Shown one piece after another: positions 47,904 through 58,157 of a stretch of DNA of 64,000 nucleotides. Position 1 is the first letter of the stretch. Each line of letters begins with the position of its first letter. The notes under the pieces are model-generated. The model had not been told where the DNA came from. It did not search any database and was given only the letters and a program-made list of their open reading frames with translations. The translations under genes were made by a program, and so were the position numbers. Source of the stretch: Deuterostichococcus epilithicus (lineage: Eukaryota > Chlorophyta > Trebouxiophyceae > Prasiolales > Stichococcaceae); the NCBI GenBank assembly GCA_033439295.1, contig JAVTLE010000021.1:992009-1056008 (forward strand), in the 5' to 3' direction.

Positions 47904-48236
47904 GGGCAGGAGGCAAGCCAAGCTTCGAGGGCGGGAGGCAGGCCAAGTATGGCGGGCTGGAATGCAACCAACCTGCAACCTGCCGCATCATACGTGCCGC
48001 CTCAGCCCGCGCCGTGCGGGGATGGCCGCACAGAATGGCGGCGGCCACGAGTAGTGCCGCCCCGCAGCCGCCGCGAATGGCTGCGGGGGCGCTTGGCAGC
48101 GTGAAGGTCCCATGCACAGGCGCATGAAATGTCTATGCAGGAGAGCTGTGCAAATGTGCATAGGCCGGCCTGCAGATTGCAGTGCAGGACGGTTGTTGGG
48201 AGCAGGAGCGGCAGCACCCCACCGCTTGCATGCTTA

Positions 48237-48271
48237 TTGGTCGTTGCCTTGGTTGTAAAGGCAACGACCAA
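48237..48271 (+). promoter_or_regulatory. perfect hairpin presenting TGTAA; candidate 3' end signal of kinase 1
   Basis: TTGGTCGTTGCCTT (48237-48250) pairs without mismatch with 48258-48271 around a 7-base loop, GGTTGTA. The green-algal poly(A) signal TGTAA occupies 48254-48258, at the loop-stem edge. It lies about 350 bases after the kinase 1 stop. The pairing is seen directly; the 3'-end role is inferred. Confidence 0.6.
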
Positions 48272-49071
48272 GCCTCAACTCTGTCAGCTCTGGTGTGGTT
48301 CGTAGAGGAAAGGAGTGTGGGGGCTGTTGTGTGCGCAAAGCACCACAGGATGGATCCGTCATTTTTGCTACCTAGCTTGTGGAAACTGGTGGCAAATTGC
48401 GTCTTTTGGTTTGGGGAACTTGTGGCCATTTGCTTCTTTCATTTCGAAGGATGCTCTCGACTGTGCAAGTTGTAGGTTCACCTGGTGAAGTAAGAGGATT
48501 GCGCAATGTTTATCGTTGGAAAGCATCACATGATGGACCTGCATGCTCTGACGAAAGTCAGATTGGGCAGCAGTTTGATCGTTAAATGACGTGCACGCGG
48601 TTTAGACGTACACGGACACACAGCAATCCGATGCAACACGAAACGGGAAAGTGCACCTCATCAGCCTCCTGAACACTCCTCGTCGGAAAACGAAGGACGA
48701 AAACTCTGCCGCAGCTGCCTGCCAAAGAGGATTTGAGCAGGCGGCTTTCCTAAATCACTACACCCTTTGGAGCGGACGCGCTTTTAGTCGCAGACTTTGT
48801 GTGGTATCAAATTTGGTCAGCTCACCCTGCAGACAGTGCTCAATCACGTCAGCGGCAACTCAATCCCAATATTGAGATGCTGCAGTGCTGGCGGTGGAGC
48901 GCGAGGTTTGTACAGAGGCAGCCCTTAGTGGCAGGCTTCGGTCGGAGAGGCCTGCACTCGCTGCCGGCGCTGCTTCTCAGCCGATGCCAGGCACCGGGAG
49001 GGGCAGAGTAAGGTCCGCCAACCCCGACGCAGCTGACACGGTTTGTGCTGACGGCGGGAGCCGCCGACGCC

Positions 49072-49129
49072 GGCACGAGGCGCCAAGTGGGGNTGGCGCC
49101 TCGTGCCAACCCCACTTGGCGCCTCGTGC
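49072..49129. repeat. three-part inverted repeat with an undetermined base
   Basis: The unit at 49072-49092 (ending CCAAGTGGGG) is complementary both to 49094-49107 and, over 20 bases, to 49110-49129. Base 49093 is N. The self-complementary GGCGCC core occurs three times. It lies just downstream of the kinase 2 stop. Confidence 0.75.
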
Positions 49130-49177
49130 GCCAAAGGCTGAAGAGCTGCATGAGCTATAGCTCCTGGAGCCCCAGCG

Positions 49178-52100
49178 TCAGTCCCGGGCGCCGCAGGAGG
49201 GGCGGCGCCCAGCGGCGGCGACGAGGGCCAGCAGCTGCTCCGGCGTCTGAATGCAGCCGCCAGCGCCGCCGCCTGGCCTGGCCGGCGGCGGCGCCTGCGC
49301 CAGTGAGGCATTGAGGCCCGCCAGATCCGGCGAAAGTCCCGTCTGTCAAGAGACGCATGTACCTTGGTCAGGCCCAGTGAAGCCAGTGTCGGTGTGTCCC
49401 CTTGAATGGAAGCAGCGACAGCAGATGCAGATCCGCTGACCCCAGCACAAACTGCACAAGCGAGGGTCGCCGCTTCGGTGGCGCCAGTGCCTTCTCGCAG
49501 GTGTTACCAGGTGTGCTGACCTGAAACCAGGAGCAGGCCATGACCTCCGACAGCTGCGCGCGGAAATCCACGTCCGGCTGCAGCATCCAATTCAGCAGCT
49601 CCCGGGCGTCCTCAGACACCTGCAAGTGGCAGCGCAATTGCGTCAGGTCTCTCGCACAACATCTGGCTGCAGTTCTGCCTTTGTCCCTAAAAGCTCTCGG
49701 CGGTGCAGTCGTCACTGCTGAGAGTTGAGAGCCGAGAGCCCATGACTTTGCGAACGGGGTAGGGCTGCTCGGTGGGCCACCAGTCCCCAGGCACTGTGCA
49801 ATCAGGTAGGGTCTGAAGCCTGCAGCTCACCTGCGTCACGGGCGGATACTCCGCCCGGATGATGCGCTGGAACATGCGCTGCATGGCGACCACCTGCGAA
49901 GCCGACCGTGGCTTTCAGCAAAAGACCCAAAAGCGCGCCGGCAGGCAAAGGGAGGCAAACACACAGGAGGCGCCACAACATGTGGTGGGCCAGCCGTCGG
50001 CTCCCCCGCACGAGCACGAGAGCCGCCCACCTTGGGCACGGCCTTGTCGCAGGGCCGCTTGAAGGGGAAGGTGCCGGTCAGCATGACGTACAGCGCCACA
50101 CCGGCAGACCACACGTCGGCGGCCTTGCCGTCGTAGCAGTCCTCGAACAGCACCTCCGGCGCCATGTACTCGGGGGTGCCTGCGGGTAATGTACTTGTTG
50201 ATAGGCATAAAACTGCGCTGGTGCCGCATCCGTGAGCTGTGTCGGACCGGCCGGCCCTGGGGCCCATTGTACAGGTGGCGGCAGCAGCGGTCCGGCTGGC
50301 CCGGCGGCACGGCAGGCGAAGGCACAGGACGGTTTCACGGCTGGGTGTGGGCATAAGAGCAGCGCACCGCAGGTGGACTTGCTGAAGGACTGGCCGCCCT
50401 CGTCCTTTGAGTACCCGAAGTCGCAGATTTTGACGATGGGCGCCGGCCAGTCGCCATGCAGCAGGATGTTGTCCAGCTGTGTGTGACAGGCGGAGAGGCT
50501 TTGGAGACACGACCACCCTCAGAAGCCTGCCCCCCGCGGCGGCACCGCAACGATTCCGTGTCAAGCTGGCTGCCTTCGGTGGTGCAGCCGGTCAACCCCC
50601 CGCGGGCCTCGCCCGGAGCAGTCCGGGAGGCGCGCCCCTGCGGCATGCAACTGTGAGCTCAGCAGCCCGGCGGGGCCCACCTTGATGTCGCGGTTGGCGA
50701 CGCCGCGGGTGTGGCATGCATCCAGTGCCACCAGCAGCTGCTGGAACAGCTTCCGGGCGTCGTCCTCCGCCATGCCCTGCACCTGGTGCAGCGCAGCACA
50801 CAGGTCCAATCGGTCCACTTGATGAAGTGAGTAGCGCGCCTGATTGCAGGAGCTGGATTTTGATTTGCGGTCAGCCCCATGCTGGCACTCGCAGCCTTTC
50901 TGAAAGCGTCAAAACTGCGCTCGGTGCAGCTGCGGCGTGCCATGACCTCAGCCGTGCGCGCCTCGGTTGACATCGTAGGCTGCTGCACACGGGAGCATGG
51001 ACGACATTCAGGCCTTCGCAGACTCACCCCCTGGCGCTTGAGGTCGTCGATGCACTGCGACAGGTTGCCGCCGTCTGCATACTCCATGACGATGGCTAGG
51101 TGGTGCTCCGTCAGGAACACTTCCTGCAGGGCGATTGAGATCAGCAAGTTGTCAGGAGTCAGCCAGGCCCCGCAAGGAAGCCGTGCAGGGGTACAGCTAC
51201 CACCAGCCCGCACGCTCATTGACACGTGCAGAGGCACGGGCGCCCCGCCCAGGGAGCGCATGGCAAGCCCATGTCGCCGCCAGCATTCCTTCGAATCTGG
51301 ATCAGCCACGGCGCAGCTGGCAACCAGATTGACTGCATGTAGACGAGTCAGTCACTGACCTGCAGCTGGATGACGTTGGGATGCCAGGCGCAGGCACGCT
51401 GGTTGAGCAGCTCCCGCGCGACGGTGAGCTCGTCAAAGCCACATCGCGAAATGAACTTTATGGCCACCCGCTCGCTGGTAGCAACATCCTCTGCAAGTTG
51501 TACGAAGCCTGACGAGCCCCTGAGAAGAAGAAGACGAAGAAGGAATTTGTCGACAGTGAGAGCGTCGGGTCATACCCATGTATAGGTGTGCATGCATCCA
51601 TTGTGAAGCCTCGCCAGGGGTTCCTACCAACCTCTTGCCGCAAGATCTGGTTGCACCCCGCACCCTGCAGAATGCCGTTCATGGCATGCTGCCCTGCCCA
51701 CCTGTTGATGTCGACGAGCCGGGTGTAGCGGGGGTGCCCGCGCAGGGGGTCTGCGTCGCAGCCCGACCCGTCGCCGCTGCGCCGCATGACGCTGTCTGCG
51801 CTGTCATGGCACCTGCAGCCAAGGCACCACCAGCGGATCAGCTGTCGTCCCCTCAGCACATGCATCGGACCGGTGAGGAAGCACGACCGCGGTGCTAACA
51901 CTGGCAGGCCGTACGTCGTCTAACAGAAGGATTCCGAAGCAGCGCTGTCGACAGCGGAACAAGCCTTTGACGCGAATTGGAATGGATCATCGAACTTTCG
52001 CAGCGTCGGTGTAAGCCTGTCGTCGGCACAAGCCTCGACACGGTCCGCGTCAGCCCAAAGGACCACAGAGCCCACCCTCACCTCGCGGACCGGCTCCGGT

Positions 52101-52242
52101 CCCAGGGGCCCTGCTGGCCGTACGACGGCGGTTGCGGCTCATCAGAAGGCGATCGTGCGTCAGTGCTGGGCGGGGTGGCCGCCTCTGGCGCAGACTGAGC
52201 CGCTGCAGATGGGGATGCGGCCTGCTCATTGCTGTTCCGCAT
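49178..52242 (-). CDS. Ser/Thr protein kinase 2, paralogue of kinase 1, NRD catalytic loop, ten exons
   Basis: Exons (minus): 52082-52242, 51702-51812, 51360-51519, 51028-51123, 50681-50782, 50368-50476, 50031-50179, 49831-49893, 49521-49619, 49178-49342; 404 residues, all in phase. The N-terminus is a Ser/Ala/Pro-rich leader ([20 protein letters not shown]). Kinase landmarks: [171 protein letters not shown] is NRD, as in kinase 1. The C-terminal block [11 protein letters not shown]...[12 protein letters not shown] aligns with GLAGINAQLLH...CAQTSGELVGLV of kinase 1, so the similarity extends beyond the kinase domain. Most intron positions match, but kinase 1 splits the hinge exon with one more intron. 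The start could be further upstream (frame open to 52371). Confidence 0.88.
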
Positions 52243-52648
52243 GGACCCGGAGCCGAGACGGCCGAACAGCGGCAGCGGCCACCTCATCTGGTCACGGCTG
52301 AGGGCAGCGATGCAACCCCCGCCCCGTGCGGGCGGCCTTCCGCTCGAGCGTCGAGGGCGACGACGCTGCAAAGTTCCAGGTTCGCTAACGCGAGACGCAG
52401 TGACTCCAACCAGTCGTCCCCCCCGCCTCCCTGACGACCGGTCAAGCAGTGAAGCGGTGACAGCTGAAGTGGTGCAAGATGCGGTGCGAGATACGGAGGA
52501 AGGATGCCCCGGAATGACCGCGATTTACACAATCTCCGCTTTCTCTTCTCTTTCTACAGTCATTCCCCGCTCCCGCGAAACTCCACTCCCGCGAAACTCC
52601 AATCGAACTTGCAGTTCAAGTGTTGCACCATGCAGTTGAACCATGCGA
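52243..52648. other. intergenic, UNG 3' end to kinase 2 start
   Basis: Both genes are on the minus strand, so this holds the UNG 3' UTR and the kinase 2 promoter. TTACA at 52525-52529 (TGTAA on the minus strand), about 120 bases after the UNG stop, is a candidate poly(A) signal. Confidence 0.5.
52525..52529 (-). promoter_or_regulatory. candidate poly(A) signal TGTAA of UNG
   Basis: The motif is on the minus strand at a normal 3' UTR distance from the stop at 52649. Motif and position only. Confidence 0.45.
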
Positions 52649-54654
52649 TCACTCTATCTGCCAGTCGATCGGCGCCATGCCGGACTTCGCCAGCAGCTTG
52701 TTGGCGGCCGAGAACGGCTTCGAGCCGAAGAAGCCCTTGTGTGCGCTGAGGCCGCTGGGATGCGCGCTCATCAGGACGTGGTGCTTGCCGGTGTTGATGA
52801 GCTTGGCCTGCAGTTCGATTTCCGGCGTCTCAGTTCAGCCGGCTGTGCAAGCATCTGCCCAACTTTGGGTGCCGCATCGATGCGAGCACCAACACCCACG
52901 GGACGCCGCTCACCTTGCTCTGCGCGGCGGCCCCCCACAGGATGAACACGACGCCCTTGCGCTGCTTGGAGATGCTGGAGATGGCCTGGTCCGTGAAGGT
53001 CTGCCAGCCCTGCGCCGCAGCAACTTTTGAGGACACACTGGCATCGCCATGCCGGCGCGCTTAGGATTCATGCCGCAATGCTGTGGTGCTGCCACGGCGG
53101 CACCATGCACCATCAGCGCAACACACGAAGACAACTGGTTGCAGGGCGCGGCGCCTGGACGACGAGCATGCAGCTTGAGAGGCACTCACCTTCTTGGCAT
53201 GCGAGTTGGCGGTGTGCGCTCGCACCGTCAGGCTGGCGTTGAGCAGCAGCACGCCCTGCTCCGCCCACTGCAGGCCGGCCGCACCGCATTGTCGGGTCAC
53301 TCGCAGCGCTGCGAGTCTGTGCTGACAGTCCTTCTGTTGAACCCATGCTGATGGCACCCCACGGATGGCAACGCGCTCAAACCGGGTTCGCTACCTCCTC
53401 CGCCGCGGCACGTGCCGCAGCCAAGCAGCCGCAGGCGCGCGTGGTAGGGCGACAAGGAGCAGACAGACGCGCCTTCAGTAGGCAGCCGTGAGAGGGCCGG
53501 GTGCAACCCAGGTCTGCGTTCAGCTCCTTGTAGATGTTTTGCAGGCTGGACGGCACTGGCGTCCCACTTGGCACCGAAAACGACAGGCCCATCGCCTGGC
53601 CAGTGTTGTGGTATGGATCTCCACATGACAGCATCACAGAGGAGTCAGCACTGGACTGTGGCAACATGACAGCGCCAGAGTGTGCCGGGAGCGCTGATGC
53701 TCTCTCTCATGGGTACAGACACCTGCCTCACGAGTTAGAGGAGTCGGTGTGTGCACGGAGGGAGGTCACCCTACCCTGGCCGAGGATGACGACCTTGACC
53801 TTCTCGAATGGCGTGCTGTTCATGGCCCTGCAAAACACAAGGAGCTCGCTCGCATCAGCAGAAGGCACAGCACATGCACGAGCAGCAGAAGCTTGGCAGG
53901 GGCCATGCGCGTCTCCAACAGAATGCATTGTTTCATCTGTTTGCACACTGCAGATGCTGGCACGAGCCCACGCAAAGCAGCAACACGAGCAGAGCGCGGA
54001 AAGCGAGCCTCCTGGCGCGGCGTGCTGACCTGAAAATCATGTGCGGCGGCGGGTAGACGCTCTGCGCGGCCCACTCGGTCTGCAGAAAGCCCTGCAGCTG
54101 CTTGAAGTACTGCTTCTGGAACTCGCCGCCCATGCGCGCCTGCCAGCTGGGCTCCACTAGGAGCTCCGCCAGACGGGGCGGCTTGCCGCCGGCATGCGCC
54201 GCCGCCACCGCCCGCTGCGCGGTCTCTAGATTCCTGGGTGGGAGCCGATGGTGATGAGATCGCACAGGACAAGGACTCCTGGAACAAGGCTGAGGGGCTT
54301 ACACCTTGCAGTGCTGACTGGGGAAGGCCTGTCGGCGGCATGCCCTGCAGCGTCTGGCCCGGCTGCCTCTGGTCTGGTGTTCAGTCCTGCCCTGCACAGC
54401 GCGGGTGCTCAAGGGTCCTTACTAGACCACCGCAGCGCAGAGACGCACCTGTCTGCCTCCTCGTGCCACTTGGCCAGCATCTCGGCCGTCGGCTCCGCCT
54501 CTGCTTCCAAGCTCGCCGGTTCAGCAAGCTGAGCGGTTGGCGACTCCACGGCAACACCAGTGGCTGGCGGCGGCACAGCAGCCCCTGCAGCGGCGTCGGC
54601 CGTCGTTGCGACGGGTGATGTCGCCGTTGCGACGGGATTTGCGGACCCCCACAT
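52649..54654 (-). CDS. UNG: Uracil-DNA glycosylase (UDG family 1), seven exons
   Basis: UNG removes uracil from DNA to start base excision repair. Exons (minus): 54423-54654, 54030-54225, 53775-53827, 53473-53618, 53190-53267, 52914-53009, 52649-52807; 319 residues, all in phase. Motifs: the water-activating loop [19 protein letters not shown], the uracil-pocket [26 protein letters not shown] (catalytic Asn region), [14 protein letters not shown], and the minor-groove loop [20 protein letters not shown]. The first ~75 residues are Ala/Pro/Glu-rich, as in the variable leaders of other UNGs, and may carry an organelle or nuclear signal. The ATG at 54654 is chosen for simplicity; an upstream start is possible. 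Exon 4 joins exon 5 at SHGCLLK|WAEQG only if a GC donor (AAG|GCGCGT at 53472) is used. Confidence 0.94.
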
Positions 54655-55689
54655 GGCCTGCTGCGATGCCGCAACTGCTGATTCTCGGGCGCTGCTGCCA
54701 TCCGCTGTTGTGTGGTCACTTGCACCCTGCGTCGCTGGGTCCCGCTCCTGCGTCGGCCATTTTGGAGGATGTCAACCATACCTCGCCGAGGTGGTGCACC
54801 CTCGCGAGGTGCGACTCGCAAGGGTGGCTATTTGCGTCATGACGTTCAGTCGATGGACACGGCGCAGGGATGAGTTGCACAAATTTTCACTGAACACGCA
54901 CCTGCGACGTGGGACTATTTTTGACCCGCTTTTTCACTGTGAAGAACGCCTCTATAGTGCGCTTTGGGGCCATTGTGGCTCTGGTTTTGAAGACACGCAA
55001 ATGCGATGCGATCAGCGGCGCGCAGCACAGGATCATGCAGTCTGGAGCTTGTGCTTGCCCGATGCGTTAGGTGCGATCGATTCGGAGCTGTGCCGCTGTC
55101 AACCTGCGATCGTTACACGCATTGCAATGCATGTGATCCTCGTCAGGGCATGGTTCGAAACGGAAGCAGCAGAAACCTCGAGCACTTCAAATTCCGAACC
55201 GCCACGATCGAAATGAAAGTGCCTTGCATCGACACTTGGCTTGCAGTTGCGATGCAGAGCAATGCGGCTTGTCGGCAGCAGTTACTCGCAGGGCAGATGT
55301 CAACGGCTATCACGGCCCACTATCACGACCTCTCGGCCGTGCATGCGGCACGGCGGTTGCGCTCAGCATGCTCTAGAGGCATGCCGCTGCGCAGGAAGAT
55401 AATACTGAATACAGAACATGGAAAGGCTCCGCTGACTTCGAGGCCCAAAAGGGAAAATTGGTGAACAAAGCCCGGTGGCATGCGGCGCGGCATGCGGGCA
55501 GCTCACGGACCAGCCAGCAGGCGCTGCTCAGCCCTTCCTCGCCACGGAGGACGGCGACCCTGCAGCAGATGCGCATCAATCTGTGTTCAAGGTTCGAAAC
55601 AGCGTGCGGATCATGGCATGCTGTGTTGCAATTGTGCAGGGAAAATTCGTGCCACCTGCTGCAGGGTGCTGCATGTCTCCTCTCAGCGC
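54655..55689. other. intergenic, upstream of UNG
   Basis: No conserved coding block was found. The left end should be the UNG promoter. The right end may hold the last exons of the unrecognised minus-strand gene. Confidence 0.45.
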
Positions 55690-55989
55690 TGACCCGCGCT
55701 GCGAGGGGCTGCCTCCTGTGGACTGACTGGTGGAAGGGCTTCGACCTGCGAGCGACCATACCACCTGCCTGTCAGGTACCCGCGCATCTGGCGACTGCTC
55801 AGGCCATACGCACAGAAACTTGTTGTTTGGAGCGCTGCCAGGGTATGCCACCAGAGGGTCCTTACGCAAGCCTGCAGCTGCTGCCATGGCTGACCTGCGG
55901 TCGTGGCGCTGTCCCGCCACGCCTGCGCCAACGGCACCTCCGCGACAGCGCTGGCATCCAGCACCGGTGGCACGCGGCGCCGGCGCTGG

Positions 55990-56021
<32 letters not shown>

Positions 56022-57181
56022 CTGCTGCTGCTGCGCAGCTGCATCAACATCCTGGTCCAGGGACACTGGCAGCACGCAGGATACTATGTCTTGCGCCGCT
56101 CGCGTTGCGCTGCCAGGCAGCTCTGCCGCCAGGGCGCGCACCAAGTTCGCGGCCTTCGAGATGAGCCTGCGGCGCATGGGGCTTGCCGTTTTCGAGTAGA
56201 GAGACTGGCTGCAGTTTCCATCGCACAGGGAACGAGGCTGGATTTAGCCGACCACCGCTGCAGTGCTGTGCTCAAGATACTGTTGCTTGCTACACCAGTG
56301 ACGGCAGCAGCACCAAGCAGCACTGGCATGCACAGCAGGCGCAGGTGCAGGCGCACCCGGGGTCCTCGGGACGCTCCTGTGCCAGGCCCAGCACCAAGCA
56401 GCCGATGAAGCCGCCTGGCATCTCAACAAGCCCGCTGATCTCCTCGTCAGCCGTGAGCGGCGAGTCTGGCAACGTTGGGATGGGTATGCACAGGAATCGG
56501 CTGGCCAGCAGGCGGCCGTGCCAAGGAATGAACCCGATTGCCCTGCAGTTCAAGGAGCCGGCAGGACCTGGTCACGCTGCAGCGCCTGGAACTCCCGACG
56601 AGGACCGACATGTCATTGCCTCTCGCCTCTCCAAGCAACAAAAAACTGTGTGCTTGCCTGCTCGCTGGCACAAGCTGCGGGTAGCCCGCCGCGAGGCAGG
56701 GGCACCGCTCCGTGCCCAGTAGCGACTGCGTCATGAAGTCCTGCGCCGCCAGGTTGCTGGTCGCCACCGCAATGGTGGCACTGCCGCAGAGGCACAGACT
56801 GCGCAGCAGGCGGGGCCAGCTTTCAGGTGTGGCTTGGGGGAGGACAGAACAGCCCGTCTCAATACAGGCATATGACAGCCCGCACACGCACCTCACGTAG
56901 CTTGCAGAGGGCAGCAGAGCCTCCACCGCAGCGGCGAGTGCGGGACTCGACTCGCCACTGGCGAATGCCAGCGCCAGCCTGCGTGCGAGAGCGGTCAGGT
57001 CCATACCACCTGCAGCTGCCGCCTCAAGGCTCTTGCTCACCGTTGCTGAGCCTGCAGGCCACACCCACATCAGCGGCAGCTTAGGCAGCAGGCTTCGTCC
57101 AGGAGCGGGGCCCCGGTCACAGACAGAGGCGCAAACAGGCAGCGCTAAGGACAGTGCGCAGCGGGTCAGACTCCTCGCCAT
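55690..57181 (-). CDS. unrecognised multi-exon candidate gene
   Basis: I do not recognise this gene. A plausible start at 57181 opens with MARSLTRCALSLALPVCASV, hydrophobic and Cys-containing like a signal or targeting peptide, followed by LTALARRLALAFASGESSPA. Later segments between good acceptors and donors read SLCLCGSATIAVATSNLAAQ, AIGFIPWHGRLLASRFLCIP followed by ADEEISGLVEMPGGFIG, then MRRRLISKAANL, and a polyQ segment encoded by CTG repeats (55990-56040) followed by VPPVLDASAVAEVPLAQAW. Splice signals and phase are consistent for parts, but the 3' end is not fixed. Support is open frame plus codon style only. It could be one gene, two genes, or partly noncoding. Confidence 0.35.
55986..56034. 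repeat. CTG/CAG repeat
   Basis: A run of CTG triplets, interrupted once by CGC, reads as polyQ on the minus strand inside the unrecognised candidate gene. Confidence 0.75.
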
Positions 57182-58157
57182 CGCCCGGCAGGGCAGGGAA
57201 GAAATCGCCCGAGGTTACAGCTGGCTGCTGCGCACCTCATGCTGGTTGCGTCGTTGCGACCACACACTCGCACGCGAGAGGCCTGCGCAGTCGCTTGGCG
57301 GAAGGGTGCGTCGAATTCACCGCGGCCGTGTGGCGCAGCAGAGTTTCAGGCGTGAATGAAGGCGTGACTGACGAGCCGTTTCCGGCCGCGAGCAAGGCCG
57401 AGCGATCAAACACGGCACACGCCCAGATGTCAATTCAAGACTCGATGGCGAACCGCGCAACTTTCCTGACGAGCCTCGTTGACTCGGCGCAGACCCCCTG
57501 GCTCTGGCTGAGACACGGCCGCTGCGTCCTTGCTGAGATGTTGGATGCAATCCCGTCCAATCTCCCGAGGTGAGACGGCGCGGCTGCCAAATCCTACGAA
57601 ACAACGCGTGTGCGGGGATAGAGGGTGTCTGCGCGAGGTTATGACCGATGATCACTTGTACCAGCATCAACGGGGGCGGGGGCATGCCCCTTGCAGATTG
57701 TGACGTGCAGGGCTGCTGACTCAGTCATTGTCGGCGGGTTTGTGCTGCTGCTGCGGCTTCTCCGGACGTGCAAATGGCCGTTGTGAGCCTATCACAGGGT
57801 GCGCACAACCAGAGGGATGCAGGTCGGAGCATCGCTGCGCTGGCGAAAGTCTCTTTCAGTCATTCTTTAGTCATCGTCCGACACGGGGTATCTACTGGGT
57901 ATCTAATAAATTACACATGCAGTACAGAACATGCTTGCATGAAGCGCATGGACGTGCGCTGCGGCCATGGATAGTTTGCAATGCTGCAGCTGAAGGAGTG
58001 CCAATTCATGGGCCTACTTGTCCCGACGTCGGCGCGGCACCAGTAAGCCAGCATGTGATATATACGGAGCAGATACGATATATTACTAAGGGTAACAAAG
58101 CGAATGTTTCACACGGCCTGGATCACGCTCCAAATAGGGCGGTTGAAGACACATTGC
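57182..58157. other. intergenic, antiporter 3' end to candidate gene
   Basis: No conserved coding block. TTACA at 57911-57915 (TGTAA on the minus strand), about 245 bases after the antiporter stop, is a candidate poly(A) signal. The left part would be the promoter of the candidate gene. Confidence 0.5.
57911..57915 (-). promoter_or_regulatory. candidate poly(A) signal TGTAA of the antiporter
   Basis: Minus-strand TGTAA in an AT-rich patch downstream of the stop at 58158. Motif and position only. Confidence 0.4.

Larger units (their letters stand above)
47904..49177. other. convergent intergenic between the two kinases
   Basis: No third gene was found between the paralogues. The stretch contains a hairpin with TGTAA at its loop (48237-48271) and a three-part palindrome with one undetermined base (49072-49129). 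Confidence 0.55.
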
